NCBI RefSeq assembly: GCF_030815975.1
Contig: NZ_JAUSXL010000002.1
Location: 372,001 to 436,000 of the forward strand
Direction of reading: 5' to 3'
Length of the DNA: 64,000 nucleotides
Source: Variovorax paradoxus
GTDB lineage: Bacteria > Pseudomonadota > Gammaproteobacteria > Burkholderiales > Burkholderiaceae_C
The position numbers and the translations under genes are program-made. Below the pieces are notes generated by a model. The model saw only the letters and a list, made by a program, of their open reading frames with translations. It was not told where the DNA came from and did no database searches. Below, one piece after another: positions 8,301-16,430 of the stretch (positions within the stretch are counted from its first letter, which is position 1; each line of letters begins with the position of its first letter).

Positions 8301-8707
8301 CATTGCCTGTCCAGCCAGGCCTCCACAAACTGCTCCAGGACTTCCCGCTTTTCCCTGACTTCCGCCAGCAGGTACTGCCGCGCATGCTCCTGCGCCAGTT
8401 CGTTCGACAAGAACCAGGCCTCGCGCGCCGGGTCTCCGTGCGGGGGCGGCGCGCCCCATGCTGCGGCGCCGTTGCCGAGAACGGCCTCCGTCACGGGCAG
8501 GTGCCCATCGGTGCGGCCCAGTTCCGACAGCGGATTGCGCGGACCGCCGAGTTCGACGCGGGCGTGGACGATGTCTCCGTCCACCTCGATGGATGCGCCC
8601 AGGCCGCCTTGCTGCTGCACCTGCCAGAGCTGTGCGGCGCTCGCATGGCGCACCCAGCTTTCCAATGCCCGCGCGAGGCTTTCGATGATGGCTTGCTTGT
8701 TGTCCAT
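8300..8707 (-). CDS. Hypothetical protein
   Basis: A 135-residue acidic soluble protein starting MDNKQAIIESLARALESWVRH, with no signal peptide or membrane segment. The middle has beta-like hydrophobic alternation (GASIEVDGDIVHARVEL) and the C-terminal 45 residues are predicted helical and charged (LAQEHARQYLLAEVREKREVLEQ, split here by name only). I do not recognise the family. Coding is supported by codon-position GC bias, a purine-rich site before the ATG, and a terminator right at its stop. No neighbour suggests a role. Confidence 0.6.
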   Translation of the reverse strand: MDNKQAIIESLARALESWVRHASAAQLWQVQQQGGLGASIEVDGDIVHARVELGGPRNPLSELGRTDGHLPVTEAVLGNGAAAWGAPPPHGDPAREAWFLSNELAQEHARQYLLAEVREKREVLEQFVEAWLDRQ

Positions 8708-8808
8708 ACGGCACTCACTCCTTCATGTTCGTATCGATGCTTTGAACCACTAACATTCGCCGACCTCGCGCATGCGCTGGTCGAGATCGAGATCGAGACC
8801 GAGATCGA

Positions 8809-9057
8809 ATGATCAAGGCCGCGGTCCGATCGCGCAAGCGAAGGCTCCGGCGCCCTGCTTGGCTGCCACGCCAATGCCGATGCCAAGGCGCTGCGCAAGC
8901 GGTGTCCGGGCCTCGAGCGAAGAGAGCTTGGGAAGTGCGCTCCAAGCGTAGAGTGCGGCGTGAGGCTTGGCACGTCCGGATCAACCAGCAATGGCGGCTG
9001 ATCTTCAAATGGGGCGATTCGGGCCCCTGCGAGGTCAGGATCGACGATCCGCACTGA
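8809..9057 (+). pseudogene. higB: Degenerate or divergent HigB/RelE-type toxin
   Basis: An 82-residue frame whose last ~30 residues (WHVRINQQWRLIFKW, then GPCEVRIDDPH) closely follow the C-terminal consensus of HigB toxins (S-I/V-R-I-N-x-Q-W-R, ending in D-x-H). HigB toxins are ribosome-dependent mRNA interferases. The first ~50 residues are an Arg-rich stretch with no resemblance to the family's N-terminal helices or the xALKGDR region. Neither other forward frame restores them cleanly. It lies 67 bp before a convincing higA, the normal toxin-antitoxin order. It may be a decayed toxin or carry sequence errors. Confidence 0.5.
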
Positions 9058-9124
9058 CCAGCGCTACGCCGGGAGGCGTTACTTCCCAGGCAAAAAAGGC
9101 CGGCTTTAAGTCGGCCAGAGGTAA

Positions 9125-9466
9125 ATGGAGATGTTCAAGAATGGAATGCGCCCTGTACACCCGGGCGAAGTCCTCCGTGAAGACTATCTGAAGCCGATCG
9201 GGATGACGGCGAACGCGCTGGCCAAGGCGCTGCATGTGCCAGCCTCTCGCATCAATGACATCGTGCTCGAGCGACGAGGCATCACGCCCGACACCGCGCT
9301 TCGCCTCACCCGCTACTTCGGCGGCGAGGAAGCGGATGCGCAGGGCTGGATCAACCTGCAGGCCACCTACGACTTCAAGGTTGCACAGAAAGCGGTAGCG
9401 AAGATGATCGCCAAAGAAGTCCAGCCCCGCGCTGACGGCGATGACCGCTTCGCCGTGGTGGCTTGA
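9125..9466 (+). CDS. higA: HigA-family antitoxin, XRE-type DNA-binding protein
   Basis: A 113-residue protein beginning MEMFKNGMRPVHPGEVLRED, with a helix-turn-helix at residues ~25-60 (TANALAKALHVPASRINDIV, then RRGITPDTALRLTRYFG). This matches the HigA/VapI antitoxin family, which binds HigB and represses the operon. The ATGs at 9125 and 9131 are both possible; the AGAGG site at 9117-9121 suits 9131 better. A hairpin (9098-9116, GGCCG/CGGCC) lies just upstream. The intact antitoxin beside a damaged toxin suggests a relic module. Confidence 0.85.
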   Translation: MEMFKNGMRPVHPGEVLREDYLKPIGMTANALAKALHVPASRINDIVLERRGITPDTALRLTRYFGGEEADAQGWINLQATYDFKVAQKAVAKMIAKEVQPRADGDDRFAVVA

Positions 9467-9653
9467 CGCGGCGAAGGCAGCCGGCCGCCAGTCGCCCAAC
9501 CGCGGTAATGCATCAGCGGTAGTTCTTTCCGGCCATTGGCGCAACATGGATTGTTTCGCGCCGCGGCCCTCCGACAGGGAAAAAAGGGCACTCAGCGGCC
9601 GGCTCAAGCAACGGACGCGCGCATGGAGCGACGAGCCAGTGCCCTGATCCGCT

Positions 9654-10115
9654 TCAGCGAGTCCCGTGCATGCCGCGCAAAATGGCCGCGCGCAGGTCTT
9701 CTGGAATTTCCACGGCGCGATGGCTCTCGAGCGAGGTGGTCACGAGCACCTGCTTGACCTGCATGCGCAGCTCGCCGCTGGCGGGATCGAAGCAGCGCAG
9801 CACGAGCGTCATGGAGCGCGAGCCCAGCCGCTCCACCGCAAGGCCCAGCATGACGCGGTCGCCCATGCGGCTCACCGCGCGAAAGTCGGCCTCGAGCCGC
9901 ACCGTCGGCAGGCCGATGCGCCTCTCGCCGACGAGCGCGTGGTAATCGACGCCGAGCCCTTCACTCACCCAGTCTTCCACCAGGCCGTTCAGCATGACGA
10001 AGTACTGCGGATAGAAGACGATGCCCGCAGGGTCGCAATCGGAAAAGCGGATCATCCGCGCGCGCTGGAACTCGGCCAGGGGCGCTTCGGTTTCGCCTGC
10101 GCTCGTCGTCGCCAT
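9654..10115 (-). CDS. Acyl-CoA thioesterase, 4-hydroxybenzoyl-CoA thioesterase type
   Basis: A 153-residue hotdog-fold protein. The 4HBT-family active-site segment is clear: IRFSDCDPAGIVFYPQYF at residues ~22-39, containing the catalytic Asp of DxDxxGIVFxPxY. Family members hydrolyse aryl- or acyl-CoA thioesters. It is the last gene of the SDR-marR-thioesterase unit, and its start overlaps the marR stop by one base (TGATG). In the context of the aromatic locus, an aryl-CoA such as anthraniloyl-CoA is a reasonable but unproven substrate. Confidence 0.85.
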   Translation of the reverse strand: MATTSAGETEAPLAEFQRARMIRFSDCDPAGIVFYPQYFVMLNGLVEDWVSEGLGVDYHALVGERRIGLPTVRLEADFRAVSRMGDRVMLGLAVERLGSRSMTLVLRCFDPASGELRMQVKQVLVTTSLESHRAVEIPEDLRAAILRGMHGTR

Positions 10116-10645
10116 CAGCCCTCCTCGCCCGAAGGCTCGCTGCGCATCACGTGCACGCGCAACTGGCCGAGTTGGGCATGCAGTTGCTTGACGGTCTTCA
10201 TGTCGAGGCCGGAGAACATCTCAAGGATCCATTGCTCGTGCTCCTTGGCCATGGTCTCGAAGCTTGCACGGCCCTTGGGCGTGAGGCTCACGATCCATGA
10301 GCGGCGGTCGTCGGGGCTGTGGGCGCGCGCCACCACGCCGTCGCGCTCGAGCTCGTCGGTCAGGCCCGTGACGTTGCCTCCGGTCACCATCAGGTAGCGC
10401 GACAGCACGCGCATCTTCAGGCCTTCTTCATAGCGGTAGAGCTGGGCCATGTAGTCGAAGCGCGCCAGCGAAATGCCGAAACGCTCGCGCAGCCGGCGCC
10501 GGATCTCGGCCTCGATCTGCGTGGTGCTGGCAAGCATGCGCAGCCAGAGCCTGAGCATGGCGTGGTCTTCGCGGCCGGCGCGGGCCTCGTGGCCGAGCTC
10601 TTCGGCGTCGCTGAGCGCGGCATGCGAGGCGTCGTTGCGCATCAT
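10115..10645 (-). CDS. MarR family transcriptional regulator
   Basis: A 176-residue winged-helix repressor. The DNA-binding region spans residues ~75-130: MRVLSRYLMVTGGNVTGLTDELE, wing ARAHSPDDRRSWIVSLTPKG (both shown in parts). An N-terminal extension of ~35 residues precedes the dimerisation helices. The start at 10645 overlaps the upstream SDR stop by one base. A perfect palindrome at 11434-11446 in front of that SDR gene is the likely operator, implying autoregulation. MarR proteins beside aromatic-acid genes usually respond to the acid or its CoA ester. It may correspond to the second MarR known from Variovorax auxin loci, but this is only positional. Confidence 0.88.
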   Translation of the reverse strand: MMRNDASHAALSDAEELGHEARAGREDHAMLRLWLRMLASTTQIEAEIRRRLRERFGISLARFDYMAQLYRYEEGLKMRVLSRYLMVTGGNVTGLTDELERDGVVARAHSPDDRRSWIVSLTPKGRASFETMAKEHEQWILEMFSGLDMKTVKQLHAQLGQLRVHVMRSEPSGEEG

Positions 10646-11421
10646 CACATCACCTCTCCGCCCGACACCGAGACCGACTGCCCCGTGACGGATGCGGCGC
10701 CGCTGCCGCAGAGCCAGCGCACCGCGTCGGCCACCTCGGCGGGCTGCACGATGCGGCGCTGCGGATTGGCGCTGGAGAACTCGGCCAGCGCATCGGCTTC
10801 GCTGCGGCCGGTCTTGCCCACCACATTGGCAACGCTCGCGCGCAGGATGTCGGTGTCGGTGTAGCCGGGACACACGGCGTTCACCGTGACTCCCTTGCGC
10901 GCCACCTCGAGCGCGAGCGAGCGCGTGAGCCCGACCACGCCATGCTTGGCCGCCGCATAGGCCGCGACGTAGGCGTAGCCCTTCTGGCCCGCGGTGCTGG
11001 CGATGTTGACGATGCGGCCCCAGCCGGCTTCGAGCATGTCGGGCAGTGCGGCCTGGGTGCACAGGAATGTGCCGGTGAGGTTCACCGACAGCATGCGCTG
11101 CCAGAGTTCGACCGAGGTCTTGAGAAACGGCGCGCTCTCGGCCGCGCCCGCGTTGTTGACGAGGATGGCGAACGGTCCGCGCTCGGCACGTGCGAGTGCG
11201 AAGGCCGACTGCACGGCCTGCGCGTCGGCCACGTCGGCCGCGGCAACGCCGTGGCCCTGGCCCGCGAGCGACGCGGTCACGCGCTGGAGCGTATCGAGAT
11301 CGCGCCCGAGCAGCGTGAGCGTTGCGCCCTCGGCAGCCAGGGTGCGGGCGATCTCGGCGCCAATGCCGCGTGCAGCCCCGGTGACGAGGGCGTGGCGGCC
11401 GGTCAATGAATTTGCATGCAT
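10645..11421 (-). CDS. SDR family oxidoreductase (3-hydroxyacyl-CoA dehydrogenase-like)
   Basis: A 258-residue classical SDR. Visible are TGAARGIG (residues ~15-22), NNAG (NNAGAAES), the catalytic Ser in NIASTAG and Tyr/Lys in YAAAK. The C-terminal GGEVM tail is usual for the family. The pattern ([10 protein letters not shown]) resembles acetoacetyl-CoA reductase or 3-hydroxyacyl-CoA dehydrogenase-type SDRs. It is the first gene of a three-gene unit with marR and a thioesterase, and its promoter region holds the MarR palindrome. Confidence 0.88.
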   Translation of the reverse strand: MHANSLTGRHALVTGAARGIGAEIARTLAAEGATLTLLGRDLDTLQRVTASLAGQGHGVAAADVADAQAVQSAFALARAERGPFAILVNNAGAAESAPFLKTSVELWQRMLSVNLTGTFLCTQAALPDMLEAGWGRIVNIASTAGQKGYAYVAAYAAAKHGVVGLTRSLALEVARKGVTVNAVCPGYTDTDILRASVANVVGKTGRSEADALAEFSSANPQRRIVQPAEVADAVRWLCGSGAASVTGQSVSVSGGEVM

Positions 11422-11433
11422 ACCTGAATGATT

Positions 11434-11454
11434 TAGTTCTGAACTATTTTAGCG
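11434..11454 (-). promoter_or_regulatory. Promoter -10 and MarR-type palindromic operator
   Basis: A perfect 13-bp palindrome TAGTTCTGAACTA lies at 11434-11446. Directly upstream on the minus strand is TAAAAT (11454-11449), a good -10. The palindrome would cover the transcription start of the SDR-marR-thioesterase unit beginning at 11421. No good -35 was seen. Similar TAGTTC/GAACTA dyads are bound by MarR regulators of aromatic catabolism, so autoregulation by the MarR at 10115 is likely. Confidence 0.6.
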
Positions 11455-11473
11455 CGTGCGGCGCATCGCCTGC

Positions 11474-12235
11474 TCAGCGCATGAAACGGCCGCCGTTGAG
11501 GTCCAGGGTGGCGCCCGTCATGAAGGCTGCCTCGGGCGAAGCGAGGTAGACCACAGCGGCCGCCACCTCCTCGGGCCGGCCGAAGCGGCCCAGCGGAATG
11601 CTTGCCTTCAGTGCCTGCTGCCGCGCCGGGTCCAGTGCGTCCAGCGCGGGGCTGCGAACCGCCGCCGGCGCCACTGCATTCACCGTGACGCCGTGCGGCG
11701 CGAGTTCCTGCGCGAAGCCGCGCGTCAAGGCCAGCAACGCCGCCTTGCTGGCCGCATAGTGCACGCCGGTCGCGGCGCTGGGCTGCTGGCCCGCCAAGGA
11801 TGCCAGGTTGACGATGCGCCCGGACCCGCGCCCGCGCATGTGCCGCCCTGCAATACGGCAGCCGAAGAAGCTGCCGCGCAGGTTGACGGCCAGAACGTCG
11901 TCCCACTCGTCGGGCGTGATGTCCCAGAGCGAAGTGAACGGTGTGCGCGCGGCATTGTTGACCAGCACGTGGATGGCGCCGAAATGGGCTGCTGCCTCTT
12001 CGAAGCAGCGCGCGAACGCCGGCTCGCTGCGCACGTCGAGTTCCATCGCGATGCAGTCCGCGCCGGTCGCGCGCAAGTCCGCGGCTGCGGATTTGGCGCT
12101 GTCCGCATCGATGTCCGCAAGCACCACGCGCGCACCCGCTTCGGCCAGTCCGCGCGCGATGGCGGTGCCCAGCCCCTGCCCCGCTCCGGTCACGAACGCG
12201 GCCTGTCCGGCAAGCGGTGGCAGCGCGGAAGTCAT
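11474..12235 (-). CDS. SDR family oxidoreductase
   Basis: A 253-residue SDR with TGAGQGLG at residues ~16-23, NNAAR (NNAG position), catalytic Ser in NLASLAG and YAASK. The C-terminus LDLNGGRFMR is typical. Its start overlaps the stop of the upstream CoA ligase (4-bp ATGA), so the two are co-translated. A dehydrogenase acting on the CoA ester produced by that ligase is a fair inference. It is a distant paralog of the SDR at 10645-11421. Confidence 0.88.
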   Translation of the reverse strand: MTSALPPLAGQAAFVTGAGQGLGTAIARGLAEAGARVVLADIDADSAKSAAADLRATGADCIAMELDVRSEPAFARCFEEAAAHFGAIHVLVNNAARTPFTSLWDITPDEWDDVLAVNLRGSFFGCRIAGRHMRGRGSGRIVNLASLAGQQPSAATGVHYAASKAALLALTRGFAQELAPHGVTVNAVAPAAVRSPALDALDPARQQALKASIPLGRFGRPEEVAAAVVYLASPEAAFMTGATLDLNGGRFMR

Positions 12236-13836
12236 GCCGCCCTGGCAGGAGGACGCACGCCAGGCCGCCCGTCCCAGGTCTTTTCGCCGACGCCGCGCTC
12301 GCGCAGCTTGAACTTCTGTACCTTGCCGTTTTCGGTGCGCGGCAGGTCTTGCAGCACGTCGATGTAGCGCGGCACCGCAAAGTACGGCAGGCGGCTCTCG
12401 CAGAAGCGCGCCAGTTCGGCCGGGTCGATGCGCTGGCCCTCGCGCGGTACCAGCGCGGCCATCACCTCGTCCTCGGCCAGTTCGGACTGCACCGGGTACA
12501 CGGCGCAGGAGGCCACGCAGGGGTGGCTCAGCAGCACCTGCTCGACCTCGAACGACGAAATGTTTTCGCCGCGCCTGCGGATGGCGTCCTTGATGCGGTC
12601 GACAAAGCGAAAGGCGCCATCGGCATCGCGCACCACGCGGTCGCCGGTGTGGAACCAGAGGTTGCGCCAGGCCTCGACCGTCTTCTCGGGCATGTTGAAG
12701 TAGCCGCTCGCAAAAGCATGAGGCTCGTCCGCGCGCAGCAGCAGTTCGCCGGCTTCGCCTGCGGGCAGTTCCACATCGCCTTCGTCGGCCACGCGCGACT
12801 GGAAGCCGGGACGCAGCCAGCCCATGACGCCGCCGCGCGACGAATCCGGTGCGGTAGCGATTGCGAAGTTGGTCTCGGTCGATCCGTAGCCCTCGAGCAG
12901 CGCCACGCCGGTGCGCGCCTTGAAGGCCTGTCCGGCCGCCGAGGGCACGCCCGGCCCGAGCCCGATGCGAACGCGGTGATCACGCTCGCCTTCGCCCTCG
13001 GGCTGGGCAAGCAGGATCGGCACCATCGCGCCAAGCAGGTAGACCACGGTCGTCCCGTTGGCGCGCATCGAGGGCCAGAAGCCCGAGGCCGAGAAGCGCG
13101 ATTCGAACACCACCTCGGCGCCAGTCAGCGCGGCCTGCGCGAAGGTGTTGAGCGCGTTGATGTGAAAGAGCGGCAGCGTGGTGCACAGCACGTCGTCGCG
13201 GCCGACGCCGAGCACTTCGGCGCTGTTCACGCCCCACCAGAAATACTGCGCATGCGGGCAGACCACGCCCTTGGCCGGGCCTGTCGTGCCGGAGGTGTAG
13301 AGGATGGCGAGCGGGTCGCCGGGCTGCACCGGGGCCGGGGCCATGGGTGGCCCGCCGTCGGGATAGATCGAGACGCGAACGCCCGCGGGCGGCGCCCATG
13401 AAGCGGGCGCCTCGCCGACGACCCAGAGCTCGCGCAGAGACGTGCGCTGCAGATCGGCCGCCTCCAGGCGTTCGAGAAAACCCGCCTCGATCACCAGCAG
13501 CTTCGCCTCGCTGTTGGTCAGGAAGTATTCGATCTGCGGCCCCATCGATGCGGTGTTGATCGGCACCACCGACGCGCCGAGCCAGCCAGCGCCGAGAAAG
13601 GTTTCGAGAAACTCGATGCGGTTGCCGCACATCACCGCGATGCGGTCGCCGCGCGCCACGCCGGCCTCTGCCAGCGCGCCGGCACGCACCGCAGCCGCCT
13701 CGGCCGCGTCGCCATGCGTCCATTGCCGGCCCGCGATCCGCAGCAGCGGACGCCCGGCGAAGCGTTCCGACTGCCGCTGCAGCATCGCGGGCAGCGTGCG
13801 CTGGCCCGGCGGCAGCGCGCGCGCTTCACTCGTCAT
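12232..13836 (-). CDS. AMP-forming acyl/aryl-CoA ligase
   Basis: A 534-residue ANL-superfamily enzyme. The ATP-binding P-loop motif LYTSGTTGPAKGVV is at about residues 175-188, the A5-type motif YGSTET near residue 315, the FHTGDRV motif near residue 395, and RRGENISSFEVE (hinge/A8) near residue 425. The C-terminal lid Lys is in NGKVQKF. It activates a carboxylic acid as its CoA thioester; the gene context suggests an aromatic or indolic acid. It overlaps livF by 11 bp upstream and an SDR by 4 bp downstream. It is a paralog of the ligase at 27591-29237. Confidence 0.9.
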   Translation of the reverse strand: MTSEARALPPGQRTLPAMLQRQSERFAGRPLLRIAGRQWTHGDAAEAAAVRAGALAEAGVARGDRIAVMCGNRIEFLETFLGAGWLGASVVPINTASMGPQIEYFLTNSEAKLLVIEAGFLERLEAADLQRTSLRELWVVGEAPASWAPPAGVRVSIYPDGGPPMAPAPVQPGDPLAILYTSGTTGPAKGVVCPHAQYFWWGVNSAEVLGVGRDDVLCTTLPLFHINALNTFAQAALTGAEVVFESRFSASGFWPSMRANGTTVVYLLGAMVPILLAQPEGEGERDHRVRIGLGPGVPSAAGQAFKARTGVALLEGYGSTETNFAIATAPDSSRGGVMGWLRPGFQSRVADEGDVELPAGEAGELLLRADEPHAFASGYFNMPEKTVEAWRNLWFHTGDRVVRDADGAFRFVDRIKDAIRRRGENISSFEVEQVLLSHPCVASCAVYPVQSELAEDEVMAALVPREGQRIDPAELARFCESRLPYFAVPRYIDVLQDLPRTENGKVQKFKLRERGVGEKTWDGRPGVRPPARAA

Positions 13837-14557
13837 CGTGCGTGCCTCCGCCGAGGTAGGTGGCCTGCACCCGCGGATCGCTCGCCAGTTCGCCCGATGC
13901 GCCCGAGAGCGCGATCTCGCCGGTCTCCAGCACGTAGCCGTGGTCCGAGGTTTCGAGCGCGGCGCGCGCGTTCTGCTCCACCAGCAGGATCGAGACGCCG
14001 TCCTCGCGCAGCTTGCGCACGATCGAAAGAATGTCGCGCACGATCAGCGGCGCGAGGCCGAGGCTGGGCTCGTCGAGCATCAGCAGGCGCGGTGCGGACA
14101 TCAAGGCGCGGCCCACTGCCAGCATCTGCCGCTCGCCGCCCGAGAGCGTGTCGGCACGCTGCGAGCGGCGCTCGGCCAGACGCGGAAAGCGGTCGTACAC
14201 CGACTGCAGCCGCTTCTTCATCGCATCGCCGCGCAGCCGCTTGGCATAGGCGCCGAGCTGCAGGTTGTCGAGCACGGTGAGTTCGCCGAACAGCTCGCGC
14301 TTCTCGGGCACCAGGCACAGGCCGCGCTCCACGCGCGCCTCCACGTCCAGACCCTGCAGGTCCTCGCCCTCGAAGCGCAGGGTGCCCTTGCAGGGCAGCA
14401 GTCCCATGGCGGCCGCCAGCAGCGTGGTCTTGCCCGCGCCATTGGGGCCGATCACCGAGATGATCTGGCCCGGCTGCAGATCGAGCGACACGCCGCGCAC
14501 CGCCTCGACCTGCCCGTAGGACACATGCAAGTCGCCAATCTCCAGCATCGCGGTCAT
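13826..14557 (-). CDS. livF: Branched-chain amino acid-type ABC transporter ATPase, LivF
   Basis: A 243-residue ABC ATPase. Walker A GPNGAGKTTLLAA (residues ~38-50), Q-loop, signature LSGGERQML, Walker B LLMLDEPSLGLAPL and the H/D-loop region are all present. The ATG at 14557 gives the standard LivF start (MLEIGDLHVSYGQVEAVRG). It is part of the single Liv-type transporter of this locus, with livH and a fused livM-livG. The three binding proteins encoded nearby are its likely partners. The 82-bp gap before it holds a dispersed repeat. Confidence 0.93.
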   Translation of the reverse strand: MTAMLEIGDLHVSYGQVEAVRGVSLDLQPGQIISVIGPNGAGKTTLLAAAMGLLPCKGTLRFEGEDLQGLDVEARVERGLCLVPEKRELFGELTVLDNLQLGAYAKRLRGDAMKKRLQSVYDRFPRLAERRSQRADTLSGGERQMLAVGRALMSAPRLLMLDEPSLGLAPLIVRDILSIVRKLREDGVSILLVEQNARAALETSDHGYVLETGEIALSGASGELASDPRVQATYLGGGTHDDE

Positions 14558-14562
14558 TTCGT

Positions 14563-14613
14563 CACCCCCAGGCTTGTCACTTCGTGTACTTCGCGCACCC
14601 CCTCCAGGGGGCC
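14563..14613. repeat. Dispersed intergenic repeat, copy 1
   Basis: About 50 bp in the livF/livMG gap beginning CACCCCCAGGCTTGTCACTT and ending in a small CCCCCT/AGGGGG hairpin. The reverse complement of 25053-25106 has the same order of blocks (CACCCCCAG, CTT, CACTTCGTGT, CTTCGC, ACCCCCT, AGGGGGC), so it is a second copy in opposite orientation. Both lie between genes of the same operon. I recall similar sequences as common in Variovorax and relatives. Confidence 0.65.
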
Positions 14614-14639
14614 CGCGCCTTCGGGCGGCCGTGCGGCGC

Positions 14640-16430
14640 TCATACAACACTCCCCAGGTAAGCTGCCTGCACGCGCTCGTCGGCGCGCACCGCCGACGGC
14701 ACGCCCTCCACGAGCTTGGAGCCGAAATTCATCACCACCAGACGGTCCACCAGTTTCATCACGAAGTCCATGTCGTGCTCGACGATGAGGATGGTCACGC
14801 CCTCCTCGCGCAATTTGCGCAGCAGGTCGCCGAGCGCCATCTTTTCCTTGCGGCGCAGGCCGGCCGCGGGCTCGTCGAGCACCAGCAGCACCGGGTCGGC
14901 GGCCAGCGCGCGCGCGATTTCCAGGATGCGCTGCGTGCCCAGCGGCAGGCTGCCTGCGAGCTCGTGCGCGCGGTCGCCCAGGCCGATGCGGTCGAGCTGG
15001 CGCTGCGCCACCTGCAGGATCTGCATCTCTTCCCTGCGGTCGAGCCGCAGGCCTGCCTTCAGGATGCCCGAGCGCGTACGCGAATGCGCGCCCAGCGCCA
15101 CGTTGTCGAGCAGGCTCATGTGCGGCCGCAGCTTCACGTGCTGGAAGGTGCGCGCCAGACCCAGCCGCGCCACCTGCCGCTGCGGCATGCCGGCAATGTC
15201 GTGGTCGAGAAAGCGCACCTGGCCCGAGGTCATCGGCAGCGTGCAGGTCAGCAGGTTGAACATGGTCGACTTGCCCGCGCCGTTGGGCCCGATCAGGCCG
15301 ACGATCTCGCCCGCGTTCACCTCGAAGCTCACGTCGTTGACCGCCACCAGCCCGCCGAAGCGCTTGACCGCGCCCTTCACCGACAGCACCTGCGTACCGC
15401 GCTGTGGCAGCTGGCGGTGCGGCAGCGGATCGACTGCTGGCGCTTCGTGGCGCGAAGCAGCGCCTTGCGTGCCGGCGCGGCGGCGCGTCCAGCGCCGCAG
15501 CAAACCCATGAGGCCTCCGCGCGCGAAGTGCAGCAGCAGGATGAAGAGCGTCGCGAAGGCCACGGCCTCCAGCTGCCCTGCACGCTGCGTGAGCATCGGC
15601 AACACGTCCTGCAGGCCGTTCTTCAGCACCAGCACCAGCGCGGCCCCCACCAGCGCGCCCGCCAGCTGCCCGAGCCCGCCGGCCACCGCCATCAGCAGGT
15701 ACTCGATGCTGGCGCGCACGTCGAAGGGCGACGGGCTCACGAAGCGGTTCATGTGCGCATAGAGCCAGCCCGCCAGCCCAGCAAAGAGAGCCGCCGTGAC
15801 GAACAGCGTGAGCCGTACGCGGTAGGCGTCCGCCCCCACGCTCGCGAGCAGCGTGGCACCGCCGCGCAAGCCGCGAATCGCGCGCCCCGGCCGCGACTGC
15901 AGCAGGTTGTGGCTGAACAGGCAGGTCAGCCCGACCACCGCCCAGATCAGGTAGTACATCGAACGCGGATCGGCCAGCGACCAGCCCGCGATGCGCAGCG
16001 CCGGAATGTTCGACAGGCCCGTGTGGCGCCCGAGCGCATCGACGTTGCCGAACAGCATCGCAATCGACAGGCCCCAGGCGATGGTGCTCAGCGGCAGGAA
16101 GTGCCCGCCCAGCCGCAGCGTGAGCATGCCGATGGCCAGCGCCGACAGCCCCGTGAGCAGCAGCGCGAACAAGAGGCCGATCCATGGCGACAGGCCCTGC
16201 GTGGTGGTGAGCCAGGCCGTGGCATACGCCGCGATGCCCACGAAGGCCGCCTGCCCGAAAGACGTGGCGCCGCCCACGCCGGTGAGCAGCACCAGCCCGA
16301 GCGCCACCAGCGCACCGATGCCGATGTCGTTGAGCAGCGAGACCGTGAAGCTGCCCGCCACCGCCGGCACCAAGGCCAGCACGGCGACCACCGCGGCGAT
16401 CCACATCATGCGTTTGCGGCTGCCGTTCAT
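14640..16430 (-). CDS. Fused ABC permease-ATPase, LivM-LivG
   Basis: A 596-residue fusion. Residues 1-~310 are a LivM-type permease with about eight to ten membrane segments (ALVALGLVLLTGVGG, then SFGQAAFVG). After a basic linker with Arg and His, residues ~345-596 are a LivG-type ATPase with Walker A GPNGAGKSTMFNLL, signature LPLGTQRILEIA and Walker B LLVLDEPAAGL. Such fusions are common in Burkholderiales. It overlaps livH by 4 bp upstream (ATGA). Together with LivF and LivH it forms one inner-membrane importer. Confidence 0.93.
   Translation of the reverse strand: MNGSRKRMMWIAAVVAVLALVPAVAGSFTVSLLNDIGIGALVALGLVLLTGVGGATSFGQAAFVGIAAYATAWLTTTQGLSPWIGLLFALLLTGLSALAIGMLTLRLGGHFLPLSTIAWGLSIAMLFGNVDALGRHTGLSNIPALRIAGWSLADPRSMYYLIWAVVGLTCLFSHNLLQSRPGRAIRGLRGGATLLASVGADAYRVRLTLFVTAALFAGLAGWLYAHMNRFVSPSPFDVRASIEYLLMAVAGGLGQLAGALVGAALVLVLKNGLQDVLPMLTQRAGQLEAVAFATLFILLLHFARGGLMGLLRRWTRRRAGTQGAASRHEAPAVDPLPHRQLPQRGTQVLSVKGAVKRFGGLVAVNDVSFEVNAGEIVGLIGPNGAGKSTMFNLLTCTLPMTSGQVRFLDHDIAGMPQRQVARLGLARTFQHVKLRPHMSLLDNVALGAHSRTRSGILKAGLRLDRREEMQILQVAQRQLDRIGLGDRAHELAGSLPLGTQRILEIARALAADPVLLVLDEPAAGLRRKEKMALGDLLRKLREEGVTILIVEHDMDFVMKLVDRLVVMNFGSKLVEGVPSAVRADERVQAAYLGSVV

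Noticed and set aside
8781..8808. Hexamer repeat (TCGAGA, about 4.5 copies) just before the higB frame as a phase-variation switch
   Set aside because: A 6-bp unit cannot change reading frame, one copy is imperfect, and the gene behind it looks degenerate.
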